Part shown: in pieces, positions 35,503-47,200 of the stretch | How positions within the stretch are numbered: position 1 is the stretch's first letter | How the letters are laid out: each line of letters opens with the position of its first letter | Assembly: GCA_963922205.1 (NCBI GenBank) | Contig: CAWUHX010000031.1 | Location: 248,001-312,000 of the forward strand | Direction: 5' to 3' | Length of the DNA stretch: 64,000 bases | DNA from: Romanomermis culicivorax | Lineage: Eukaryota > Nematoda > Enoplea > Mermithida > Mermithidae | Translations under genes and position numbers: made by a program | Notes under the pieces: generated by a model | Seen by the model: the letters and a program-made list of their open reading frames with translations, nothing else | Told to the model about the DNA's origin: nothing | Databases searched by the model: none

Positions 35503-36083
35503 TTACTACTTTTTCTTCATTTGTAGGCATTTTAGGGACTGAAAACTGAATGAAACACTGCTTTTTTTCGTCAAATCGGTATTTTTGGCGAAAAATCTGG
35601 AAATGCGGAAAAATTGTGAGCTCTTTCGCCAAATGGCCGAAAAAATTAGGATTTTTATCTCAGAAAGGTGGGTGCCAGTGCAATTTAGAGGGTCAAAAGC
35701 ATTACATGCACGTGGGCGGGTTTGGGGTGGAGTTTGACCCCCAGCAGATTTGACACCAGCAATGATTGAGAAGATGGCGAAGGAAAATGAGCAAGAGAAG
35801 AGAAAGTCATCATAAAAGTGGGAATGATTCTGTAGTTTAACAATTTTTCTAAACAAATCATACTTGATTCCAAAAAAGTAACGTTAAAACTTTGAAAAGT
35901 GCTGTCAAAGCAAATAATTTCACATATCTGACTGATATTAGGCTGAAGAATATGCTGCTTGGATGTTATACAACCTTTCTAGGATCTTTCTTTTTGTTTA
36001 TCCAAAACGAAAAAAAAATTTTGTATTCCACCCCTTGTTCTGGCTGATCCCCAGCAGGATTTCTATGCTGTGCATGTATGGTC

Positions 36084-36120
36084 AAAAGCCCAAAATTTTC
36101 CGGCGCTTGGCGCCGGTTAT
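36084..36120 (+). repeat. Palindrome module copy
   Basis: Perfect CCGGCGCTTGGCGCCGG at 36100-36116, preceded by CCCAAAATTTT and followed by TTAT. The same downstream block occurs at 29076. Confidence 0.7.
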
Positions 36121-36239
36121 GATCATTTTGATATTTGCTTGCTATAATCTAGCTCGAGGGCGACCGTAAGTGTATTTTACTTACTAGTTAGCATTCAATA
36201 GTTGTTACCACCTAGAATAACTCACCTCAACTAAGTATT

Positions 36240-36562
36240 AGGGACGAAGCGTTAGCCCTCTTCTGATTGGTTGCAAATCGAGTCCCACCCCTCACACAAA
36301 CACGTTATTGACTCTACAGTATGCGCGTATTATTGGTTTTAACTAAAAACTTCATTTGGAAGAACCTCAACGGCACTGCGCCCTTCGGGCGCAGCTGCCC
36401 TACCCTTAGCCTAAGCCTAAGGAAAATTTTAAACTGGAAAATTTTCAGTATGTTTCCCTTTTAAAACGCATATAATGCATTTTCAACATCTCAAAAATTT
36501 TGACCAATCAACAAGGGGGCGGTAATTTCGGCCAATCAAAAGAGGGCTAACGCTTCGTCCCT
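36240..36562. repeat. MITE with ~30-bp inverted ends
   Basis: AGGGACGAAGCGTTAGCC at the left end matches the reverse complement of the right end, and the complementarity extends over about 30 bases with one or two mismatches (through CTCTTTTGATTGG). The total length is 323 bp. I could not settle the target duplication. Confidence 0.8.
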
Positions 36563-37609
36563 GATGCTTAGTCTCATCTCGTGGTTTAAACAGTTAGTCT
36601 TCGACATTACGTTGATATTTGACGAAAATGAAGATTTTTTTCGATTTTTTTCCCAAAATTTTTCTATAGTATTCACAAATTTTTGAACTTTGTAAACATG
36701 TGTTCACTGTTTTTGAATTTTCTAAAACCTAAGCCTCTTAAATATTTTTTTATGTCATTACTGATGAGAATGATAGATATTAAAAAATTTCCTGATCGTC
36801 TGGTCTTCCTCGAGCCAAATAGAAAGAGAATATTTCTCTTGATCTTATCTGACTAGCACTTGCAGCGATCACTCAAACATCTTTTCGAAAAATATTTCCA
36901 GGTCAGCAATAGGGATGCTCGGCAAAAATTTTTCGGTGGAGAGGATCTAGAAGGGAAAATTCAGGCAAAAATTTACGGGATGGTGTGAAAACCTTTGAAC
37001 GAAAAAAATTTTTGACAAAAAATCTGACCCTTTGGCAATTCATTTAAGTTCGGGTATGGGTGAATGGCCACTTTTTTCATTTTTAAAAGTTTTTAAAACT
37101 TTTTCATTTAAGTGGGCGCAACAGCGAAGTTTTCCCGAAAAATCTTTTTTTTGTGAAATTCCTTCGTTGGGAAATGGGTAAAAAAGCATTTTATACCTTT
37201 ATCACTATCCTTTGACTGACAGTCCACTTTTTCCAAATGAGCCTCAGCCCTCAGAAAGAAAAAATATGTCCATACAAATAATGAACCTGCGTACGCGGCC
37301 GCCCTTTTTCTCAGATTGACTAGTAATTAGGACTAACACTTCAAAAAAATGTCGGCTTGCGATGTACATATGATCATCTCCTGTTCACGGATTTCTTTAG
37401 ATTTTTTGTATTCTGATGCTCATTTGAAAATAACGAATGAAATATACCAGTATGATCGTTGGGTTTAACAACTCATGAAATCATTGAACATTTCTAAGCA
37501 ACAACCCGAAATGAAATGTTATTGTATTCACTTCACACTATTTGTATCAATATAATGTAGCCAAGGTCATTTGTAGTATGTGCAGGAACTTTTCTGAGAC
37601 GGTGGACAT

Positions 37610-37736
37610 CAGGCCCGTAGCCAGGAATTTTTTTCAGGGGATGCGGAAAAGTTTTCAAATTTCAGAAGTTTTTTTAATTTGGATTCCTATAGGGGATGCG
37701 GCCGCATGGTCCGCATCCCCCCTGGCAACGGGCTTG
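37610..37736. repeat. Short hAT-like MITE, 127 bp
   Basis: The ends are CAGGCCCGTAGCCAGG and CCTGGCAACGGGCTTG, with perfect 8-bp duplicates GTGGACAT at 37602-37609 and 37737-37744. GGGGATGCGG/CCGCATCCCC lies just inside. A diverged end of the same type (CAGGGCCGTAGCCAGG) is at 63366. Confidence 0.9.
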
Positions 37737-37769
37737 GTGGACATAATGAATCCAATATTCCAGTACTGA

Positions 37770-39072
37770 AGATGGCGTGATGTAAATCATCTAATGTCAA
37801 GAAGCAAGATTTTCGGTCAAGACCATCAGACATGCAAGGCAAGAATTTTCCTGGTGGGATGATCCTTGCACTTTTTATCCAAGGGATAGGGGGGTGGGCG
37901 AGCAAAAAACAAAAAGAAAGTTCTGAAAGCTTGTTTTTCATACAAAATATTCACGAAAATCATCAAAGAAAAGCAGTCTTAGAAAAAGTTTAGGGTAGGG
38001 TGTTTGACGATTTTTTTCAGGCCAGGTGGGGGTGGCCTGGGTCTCAGGTATGAGGGTTTACCCCCCCCCCTACCGTTCCCTATGTGCGTGTATGAGGATT
38101 GAGGACCAAACATTTCATAAAGATAGGCTGAATAGTGCAGAACAGTTTCAATTTTGTGCCGTGAATAGCATGTCTTCTTGATTCTCATTTGAAGTGAGCT
38201 CAACTTGCTAACTTCCAGACTGTGAGAAGCTTTCTTTTGCTAACTCCACCGATTAGCCCACTTATGGAGATGCCTAAGAATGTGCTTTTGGTGCGTAGTT
38301 CACGAAAACTCTTGTACCTTCAATGCTTTGAAAATTAGACCTTTCAAACCTTGGAGCATGCATTTGATCTAGGGAGCGAATCATTCTCGACTCGACTTCA
38401 ATCTTGCTAGGGGCAGAATTAACATCTCGAGTTAACTTGGCACGCATAAACCGCCTTTATACATACCGATTAACGTTAACACGTGTTAAAATGGTCGACT
38501 TTAACGCGAGCTAATGCTAACTCGCCTTTATGCATACGGCCCTGACATTCTGAAATCCTGGAAAATCAATTTAAGATTCTCATCCAATAAACATTAAGAA
38601 AGTATACTCATACCTTCATGACTTTGAAAAACTTCAAGCTTAACTTGAAATTTGTGAAAATCATTTCTCTGATGTTCATGAGTTTAAGCTTGACTTCATG
38701 TTTAAAATTATAGTCACAAAAGAGTGGAAAAAATTGGGAGTTTGACCATAATAAATATTCTTTTTTTCAGGTCTAACCGGCCGGATTTTTCCTTATTTTC
38801 GAAATTTTTTTCCAAAAAGTGTGATTTATGGAAAAACAGTGGATAGATCAATCCAAAGGATTATAAAATGGAATCGGGTGCGTGGCGCCCTGAAGTTTTT
38901 AGATGTTTTCGAATTTTAGAGCCTGTAGAACTTGAATTATTAACCTAAAATTTAATGAAAAACCGATAATTCACTCACATATAAATAAATAAATCAAAAT
39001 TTTCAAGAGACAAAATGGTCCCTAGACCTATTTGGGAGCCGTTTCCAAATTTTTAATGGCCGCTTTAAAATA
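37770..39072. other. Unassigned sequence
   Basis: No gene recognised. Near 38410-38545 a stretch rich in GTTAACTCG/CGAGTTAAC-like words, ending in GCATACGGCCCTGAC, looks like a decayed MITE, but its limits are unclear. Confidence 0.35.
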
Positions 39073-39853
39073 CAGTCGAACTCGGATAATGGATACCCCC
39101 AAGGGACCAACAGAAAGCGTATTCATTAACCGAGTGTATTCAATAACCAAATTTGGTTAAAAAGCCACTTAAAAGTATTTAAAACATCAAATTTTAATTA
39201 TATTATTCAATTAAACAAGAAGATAAACTTCATAACTACCAAAAAACAAAAAAAAAATCACTTATGAAAAAAATCAGTTATTTGCATTTGTTTCATTTTT
39301 TCACAATGAACTACATCACAAAAATCATCTAACTTATTGATACAAGTTAATATCGTATCACAACAATTATCCTGTGCCAAAACGAATTTACGTAAATTTG
39401 AAATATTAGATTTTATTTCAGAAAATGAAGCAATTTTATTTTCTTCGCCTAGATCATCCACATCACTATCAGAATCAAAAAAACACGAAATAATAAAATA
39501 ACAATCGACTCGACTCAACAAACATCAGCAGTAACGACAACAACACATTAAACATTCAATGAGATTCAATAATACGCTAAACACACACAGTCTTAAAAAG
39601 AAATTTGCATACAGCCGTATTCATTATCCAAACAGCCGTATTCATTAACCGAGTATTCATTATCAGAGTAATAATACATATAAATAAGTACTAGGGTACC
39701 AGCCTAGGGGTATTCATTAACCACTAACCGAGTGTTCATTAAGCGAGTACCAACTATATCTTATACTGTTACATTTGGCAGGGACCACCATACTATGTAT
39801 TCAATATCCGGGAAAATTCATTATCCAGGGCATCCATTAACGAAGTTCGACTG
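39073..39853 (-). mobile_element. Deletion derivative of a pogo/Tigger-type transposon
   Basis: The ends are CAGTCGAACTCGGATAATGG and CCATTAACGAAGTTCGACTG, flanked by TA on both sides (39071-39072, 39854-39855), the usual target of the Tc1/mariner/pogo superfamily. Variants of ATTCATTAACCGAGT recur many times near both ends (39120-39150, 39620-39760), as expected for transposase-binding sites. Only the end of a transposase gene remains inside. Confidence 0.85.
39258..39521 (-). pseudogene. C-terminal tail of a pogo-type transposase
   Basis: A frame of 87 codons has an acidic stretch (DSDSDVDDLGEEN) and ends in QMQITDFF followed by two residues. Tigger/pogo transposases commonly end in this way, and Q..I..FF is the PCNA-interaction (PIP-box) pattern. 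The catalytic domain is missing. Position and orientation inside the TIRs fit a large internal deletion. Confidence 0.65.
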
Positions 39854-40057
39854 TAACTGGAAAAGGCCTGCGCCAGAAATATCAGAAACTCACGATCGGC
39901 GCGAAATGCCGTAAAATTTTGATATTTTAACCTTATAAAATTCTCCAAAATCCTACATTTCCAACTCCCCTCCTCTAGTACTCGATTTGAGAAAGAAATA
40001 ACAGTGTACCCAATTATTGGTGCATATTCCAAATGGGTTTCAAATCAATCTGAGACA

Positions 40058-40078
40058 TTTTTTATTTTTCTCATTAGA
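40058..40078 (+). promoter_or_regulatory. Splice acceptor one base before the TMED start codon
   Basis: A pyrimidine-rich run ending CTCATTAG is followed directly by AATG. No upstream coding exon in frame is visible. It could be a spliced-leader trans-splice site or the acceptor of an intron in the 5' UTR. Confidence 0.6.
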
Positions 40079-40925
40079 ATGTATTTTAACCATTACTTTT
40101 CTATTCCGCGGTCGATGTTATCAGCTTTAATCCTGATTTTTTGGTCGCACATCATTTCGGCCATCGAGTTAACGTTTGAATTGTCCGATAACGCCCGCGA
40201 ATGTTTTTTCGAAGATATATTCCAAGGTAATTCATCAGTCGTTGAGTTTCAAGTTATAACCGGCGGTCAATACGACGTCGACGTAGAATTAAGCGCGCCC
40301 GATAAAGTTTTGTACAAAGAAATAAAAAAGCAGTACGATTCATATGAATTTACGGCCGCCGTAACGGGTACTTATTCGGTAAAATTTAAATTTTTTTTGT
40401 GCTTCTCGAAGTACATTCGTTTTAATTTCTCTTTTTCATTTTTAGTTGTGTTTTTCGAACGAATTTTCTACTTTTTCGCACAAAAGTATTTATTTCGACT
40501 GGCAAATTGGCGAAGATAAGCAATTATTTTCGGGCGAAAAATCTTTAACGCCTTTAACAATGGTAATATAACTTGATCAATCGTTCATTCTCGAAATTTT
40601 CAATTTTTAATTTCTATTTTACAAGATGGAAAGCGCTTCTCAAGCGATTCACGAAAAACTAAAAACGATCGACGATTTACAAACGCATCAGCGTCTGAGA
40701 GAAACGACGGGTCGAAAGTCGGCTGAGGATTTAAACGATCGAGTGCTTTATTGGTCTTTAGGTCAAACGATGGTTTTGATTATGATCGGTATTGGCCAAG
40801 TAAGCTTGCAAAATTATCTGCGATTTTTTAACTGCAACGAGAAAACATTATGTAAAACGATTTTTGTCGTTCAGGTGGTAGTCTTACGATCATTTTTCAC
40901 TGAAAAACGAACGGGACGATTCTAG
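40079..40925 (+). CDS. TMED7: p24 family cargo receptor, TMED3/7-like
   Basis: Type I membrane proteins of this family cycle between ER and Golgi in COPII/COPI vesicles and help select cargo. Exons with consistent phase are 40079-40378, 40446-40562, 40626-40799 and 40875-40925, giving 213 residues (family about 200-230). Order: N-terminal hydrophobic signal region; a GOLD domain beginning [16 protein letters not shown] and including [16 protein letters not shown]; a coiled coil ([20 protein letters not shown]); a membrane span ending IGQ; and a short cytosolic tail with FF (SFFTEKR) and basic residues, the p24 sorting signal. The first ATG after the acceptor is 40079. An in-frame ATG at 40115 gives a more typical signal peptide and may be the true start. 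TMED7 versus TMED3 cannot be settled here. All introns are short (63-75 bp). Confidence 0.93.
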
Positions 40926-41256
40926 GACCGCGATATTGTTGTTTGTTTTTTTCTTTCGAAAATATGATCGGACGAAGTGTATAATCTAATTTTATTCTAA
41001 AAACGAAGTCGCAAGCGAAACTAAACCATATACTTTTTCGTTAATACAGTTTTTCAAACGTTTTTGCTATGCTATTGATTTTCGATCGATCATCGACTTT
41101 TCATTCTGCACGTTATCATTGCTGTAAGTTTTCTAGCACGTGTAGGGTTATATTTATATTTTCATAAAATTTTTCCTGATTTTCTCTTTTTCTCATAAAA
41201 AGAGTTCTGCTCTTTTGGTAATATGTATATTAAAAAGCTTAAACTTCGTATATAAT

Positions 41257-41278
41257 TTTCTATTTTTTTTCTTGCAGA
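41257..41278 (+). promoter_or_regulatory. Splice acceptor one base before the MTHFS start codon
   Basis: TATTTTTTTTCTTGCAG is followed by AATGG, with the ATG at 41279. It has the same arrangement as the TMED gene, 353 bp downstream of the TMED stop. No AATAAA is seen between the two genes; one ATTAAA lies at 41229-41234. Confidence 0.6.
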
Positions 41279-44200
41279 ATGGACAAGAAAACCATAAGGC
41301 AAAATATATTGACGATTTTGAACTCATTGTCGGATGAATACATTCGAGGGGAATGTTTGAAAATCTATAAAAAGGTGAATTACATTTGGATATTTTATGG
41401 CAGGGTCCTGCATGGGCGCCACACGGCCTGGGCCGTGAGCAGGCTGGACTTGGTTTAGGCCGGGGGGGGGGAATCTGTAGGCCGGGCCTGGGGGTCCAGA
41501 CCTGTAAAAGCCCATGAAAGATTAGTTAGTGGATACACTGAAAATTTATTGCTCAGATAGTTTGCACAGATTGCACAGAATAGTCAGATACATATTTACT
41601 GTATGTGTTACTTGATTAAATTTTGATTCGCTTAATCATCTGGGGCCGGTTTCTCAAAAAGCGTCTAAAGTTACACGCGTACAAGTTTAGACGTGTCCAA
41701 GTTGAACGGACTTTAGACGCATCTAAACTTAGACGGAACTTGTAGTCGTTTAAATTTAGATGGGTGAAATAGACGATATGTGTTTCTCGTCAATAAATTA
41801 GACGCGTGGAAGATTCAGTAAACATTGATATTTATGTATATGCATCTGTGTACTTTCCCAATTGGGAAGTAAGAACCTCCACGGGCCGCCCGGCCCGGCT
41901 TGAGAGTGGGCTGGGCTCCAGGGCGTTGAAAAATATTATCGGGCCGAGCCCGGCCAGAGGGTTCAGGACGATAAAAGTCCCAAAATTTATGCAACTATTC
42001 ACGTTTACAAGTGAACTTCCGACAAACGTCTATTTACTGTATGTTTCCTAATTTGAACTTTGATCGAACTCCTCTGCTATTATATTGAAAGTGTATTTAA
42101 TAATTTAAATGTTATCATCAACATAATTACTATTTGTTTCAGATGCAGTTTAAGCTATTAGCAATACTGTTCAGCATTCTGAACGACTTTGAAGATGTTA
42201 CCAGCATGCATCTCTTCTGTGGTCAAATTTCATTGATTAGTTCATCAGAAATGGAGATAAGGCGTCTTATGCACTGTTTTTTTTGCATGGCTCGTTTCGT
42301 CATTTGGCGAAAGAGGACAAAATTATCTTTTCTTCATTTTCACTTTTCAGCCATTTTCTTCAAGTTACCTTTTTCACTCAAAAACGTCCACAGAAGTTAT
42401 TCGTGCTTCTTTGGCTTTGAAAAATTTAATATATACAGAGGGGCCAAAAATTAAATTGACTTTTTTGAGTTCACATAATGGTAAGAATGAATTAAATGAT
42501 TTCTTAATTTTCAAATGATGATTTTCAAATTATCTAAAGCTTAAATAATCAAATTCCGAAAAAATTGGCTGCAAAGTGCAAATGGATTCGAATATCACTA
42601 ATTCCGGCGCAAAGTGCCAGAAAAAACATTTGGATTTTGATATTCAACAACGCTGGCACAAGAATTTTTTCAGCATTTATTTCGGGGATAAAAAGTCTAA
42701 TTTTTCAGCCATTCAATCGTTTTTCAGTCGGGCAAAATGCAAAAATCATATTGAAAACATGCAGCCAAAATTCGAAAATCAGGCAATCAATGAAGAATTG
42801 GGATTCTTCAACAACTTCTGGTATTGTCCTTTGCTCGTGATGTTTTAATCATTTTTCAAGTGCGAATGCTCTGTTCCTAAAATTCAAACATTTTTAAAGA
42901 CTGGAATACAATCAGTTCTAGAAAAATTAATTGTTTGATGTATTTTTATTTAGAAAAATAAATTTGATTTGGTTTTGGTTAATTTTTTTGCGTTATCATA
43001 ATCTTTCATCATTGTGACACACTTTTAAAAAAGGAGCTTTCACAGACCGGGCTCGGGCCGAGGAGGGAACCTGTGCCGGAATTGCCGCGTCCTTGCGGCT
43101 CTTGCAGGTCCCCCTTACATATCCCCACATTATCTGGAAATTTAGCATATTTGTCTATGATATTTGTTGGTAAACAATCCGTCATTTTTGTCACAATTTC
43201 GAAACTGTAGCTTTTGCATACAACCCAAAAAATTTTACGATTTCAAAATATGGGCTTCCAAATTGATTCACAAATGCTAGAGCCATATATTCACATCGCC
43301 GGGTACAACAATAATATGAATAAAAAAAGTGTAAGCATATTTTGAAAAAATTTTCACATTACTTAACCCAGGGTCCCACCCTGTTTAAATTTTTCGTCTA
43401 ACTTTAAACGTGTTTAGCTTGAGCGTCTTTTGAGAAACATTGAATAAACATTTCTATTCAAGGCAAAGCTGTGTTCGTCGATTTTGCTGTCTTTTAAGCT
43501 ACATGAAATATTTATGCATTATCATTGATGCTTCTCAAATTTGAAATTTAATGTGCTATTCTATTCGATGTTTGGTTTAGGCACAGAAGTTTTTTTCTGT
43601 TATTGAATAGTAGGTGTCTCAATTTGATATTTTTTTCATTTGTGTATATTTTTCAGATAATATTTTCCAAGTATCAAGAGGTACATGCTCTGTTTTCATG
43701 TGTGGTTCAATTTCTCATACATTTCTCCTGCTTCAGCAATAGTGCTTTGAATGACGATGAACCAGCATCTCAAATTTAAAAAAATATCGAGATAATTTTA
43801 AAGTCTGCAGCATCATATGTATGTTATTGATTAACATTAGCTTGAGGGAGCAATTGCTTTATCGTTTCTTTTCTTGATGCAACTGGTGCAAAAACAATGC
43901 TACTGCCTTTATATAGTAATAGTGGCCACCCTACTACACGGAGTTCGCAATCATTCCAAAACAAGTTTCTATTTTCTGTATTAAAAATTCAAAATTACTA
44001 GCCTTCATGAGGCAACATCGTTATTGCAGCCAGAATAGGAAAAAATCATACATGATGTTCTAGAACATGAGTAACCTTATCAGTTTGTCAGTGATGTTAT
44101 AAGCTCAAATGTTCGAAAAGTACTCAACTGTGCTGATTTTCCTTGCCCATCGAAAAATTCGAAATTGAAAATATTTTGAATTGACAGAAAAGAAATCAAT

Positions 44201-47200
44201 TCAGTTTCCGGAAGTGCGGTTTTTACGTGAAGAATCTTATCGATTCCGGCTCCAGCTCCAGCTACTGCTAGCGAATGCAGAGCATACATGCACATTGGGA
44301 ATTCGGAGGTCCGGACTCGCAGCAGGTTTTGATTGACCCCCAGCAGATTCCTGCTGACCCTCAGCACTGATCAAAGACAGGGTTCATACACAATTGGGAA
44401 AACACAGAGAATTTTTTTTTTCAGGTCTAGAAAACCTGGAAAACACTGGGAATTTTTTGGAAAAATAAATATATTGTGTTGAAAGGTAGAGGAAAATCGT
44501 CAAATTTTTTCGCCGAGTTTTCTTATTCGACTATGCACATTGAAAGTGAAATTGCTTAAAATCATCGAGTATTTGAGATCGTTTTTTTGGTTTTAGTTTA
44601 AACTTTTACAGTCCGACGCACAAACAACGTCGCGTTTGTGTTTGAAATTCAAACACTTCTCAAACAATCGGACAAACTTTGCTCAAACGATTCTCAAACA
44701 GCACAAACAGTGTTTGAAGCAATTTTGTTTGTCATTTGTTTGAAAAGTGTTTGAAAAATGTTTGTGACCCTTTCTCGAAGTGTTTGTGGATTGTTTGTGG
44801 ATTGTTTGAGGCGGCAATAAATAAAAGAAAAACAAGTGGTGGCGCGTGTCATAAGTTGACAAGAAGATTAATGAACCTGCGAGTGTGTTATGACAAAGGT
44901 TGAATTTGTGCGTTGTGTTCCTTTATTGAAAAACAAAGACCTATTTACTATAAAATTATTATTAAACACAAATAGAATGGCCCAACTGTGGGTTACTGTA
45001 TTTTTATGTGAAGATTCGATATCTATCATATATGTGTACCTGCAGAAAAACATCCAGATTCCAAGAATTTGAAATGAAAAATTTCCAGCAAAGTTTCATA
45101 CTGTAATTAATAAAAGATTCACTTAACTGATTCTGGAATGCATTGAAGAAGAGTGAAAAAATCGGTGGCTTATTTTTGAAAATTAGTAAAATACAGAAGG
45201 AAATTTGAAGTTCAGGACAATGTTGGGCCACCCCTATTTTCCAAAACTTGTGGCACTACTTTAACAATGTGTTTGATGTACCTACGACACTTTTCGACTG
45301 TAATTTTTTCCGACCAAAAAGTTTTTATGCCTTCAATGAGTTCGTTCAACGTTTTCGGCTTCCAGGTGCTACGAAGATATTCTTTCATTTCGTGCCAGAC
45401 GTTTTCGATTGCATTCAGATCAGGTGACTCTGGTGGCCAGAAAATTGGATTGTACTTCAGTTCGTTTTCATTAATAAATAACATCGTATCCGAACTTTTG
45501 TGACATGGGGCACTATCAGCTTGAAAAATATAGTCAGAAGATGGGAAATTTCGTTCAACAAAAGGAATCAAACCAATTTTCAATATTTCCTGGTAAACAG
45601 AGCTATCAATACGAATTTTTTCGGGTAAAATAATAATATCTGTCGCACCATGCCAACTTATTCCAGCCCAAACATGGACTTTGACTGGATGCTTGGCACG
45701 TGACCTTAATGTCATTAACTTGTCATTATGCTTTTTCCAAATCTGTCTTTTATGTCTTTCTAGTTGAATGCAGCTTTCATCAGTAAATATTATTTTGTAC
45801 AGTAAACTGAGATTATCGATTATTTTCGCACAAAAATATAATCGTTTAATTTTATTTGCATGGCGTACAATTTGACAGTACTTTGGATGTGCAGGCGTCC
45901 ATCCTAAGGAACGTCTCAAGCGGTTTACAGTAGCTGCTGATATACTGTAGTCAAATTCAGACGAAATTTTGTTAGCTAACTGTCGCCCGGTCATTTCATT
46001 ATTTTCATTCATCTGTACCTCAATAAAATCCAAAATATAATTGGGTGTCTTGATGGATTTATGTTTTCGTTTGTTCATCAAATGTCTCCTAATTCTATAT
46101 CGCATAACTAAACGATGCACGCCAGATTTATTCAGCACTATTTTTTCATCAGTATAAAATCTCTCGACTATTGATCTGTCCTTTAGTCCCTTCTTGTGCA
46201 GTCGTATTATTCTTTCACGAATATAGGGACTATAATGCTTCAACCGATGGGAATATGGATTCATGACAAAATAATCTAAAAAGAGGCATGCCAGAAAACA
46301 AGTGAATGGTCAGCAAATATAGCACGTATGACACATTATACTGTAGGTTAAATTTCTGTACCAAAATTTCTGTACCATAATAATTAATCGACCACCAATG
46401 AAGGTAGTTTTGGAAAAAAAAGAAATTGTGCACAATAGATTGAGTAATAAATTTAAAGATTGACAGGATGTTATAAAAAGCTGAAAATCCAACATTATGT
46501 GAATACATTTCATTGCTCCAAGTCTCTGTGAAACATGGCTTCTCGTTCCAAAAGACAAAAAAAAGAGAAAGCTCATGCTCTAGTGGATTTTGATGATGGA
46601 ACATGGTCCGTCATCAATACCAAAAAATTAGAAGGAAGTTCAATCGACAAAGGGCAAAAAGTTTTTGTAACGTGGCCGAATATTGGACGAATTCCTGGAG
46701 TTGTATGGGCGATCAGCAATTCGATCACACGATTATCTGATGCCCGTACAAAAGGTTGGAGTGAATATGTTTCAGATGACGAATTTGTTCAGGAGGCTGA
46801 TGGTTGTGATCAGTTGCAACGAAAATCATCGTCAGTGGCAAAAAAACGTCCACAAAATCCAAATGACGTCGATCCTAGCAGTTGGGTGACTGCAGCCCCA
46901 GCATCTTCAGTTCAACAAAGTGTTGATGATGAGGTCTCCTCCAGCTTGCTGACGGCACTTACAACTGCGATGACATCTGCCTCCAATCTGGTCACGAATT
47001 TTGCGGGGGTAGCTGGAAGCAATGTCATTCACGACCAGCCAGATAGCCGGAGTGGCTACAGTAAACGCGATGATCAATTGAATGATTCGAAAAAAATTAT
47101 CGCATTATTAGAAATTATCGCCGAAAATACAACAAAAAGTGTTCAGTTATTGGAAAAACTTACGTCAGGTCAAATTTCAGAACAGGAGCCAACAATAATC

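Noticed and set aside
24939..36120. Helitron identity for the palindrome modules
   Set aside because: A hairpin is present, but I see no CTRR 3' terminus at a fixed distance after it and no TC 5' end, so I only report the module.
41649..43438. Possible element with TTTCTCAAAA.GCG ends in MTHFS intron 1
   Set aside because: The two ends match clearly over only about a dozen bases and no target duplication is visible.
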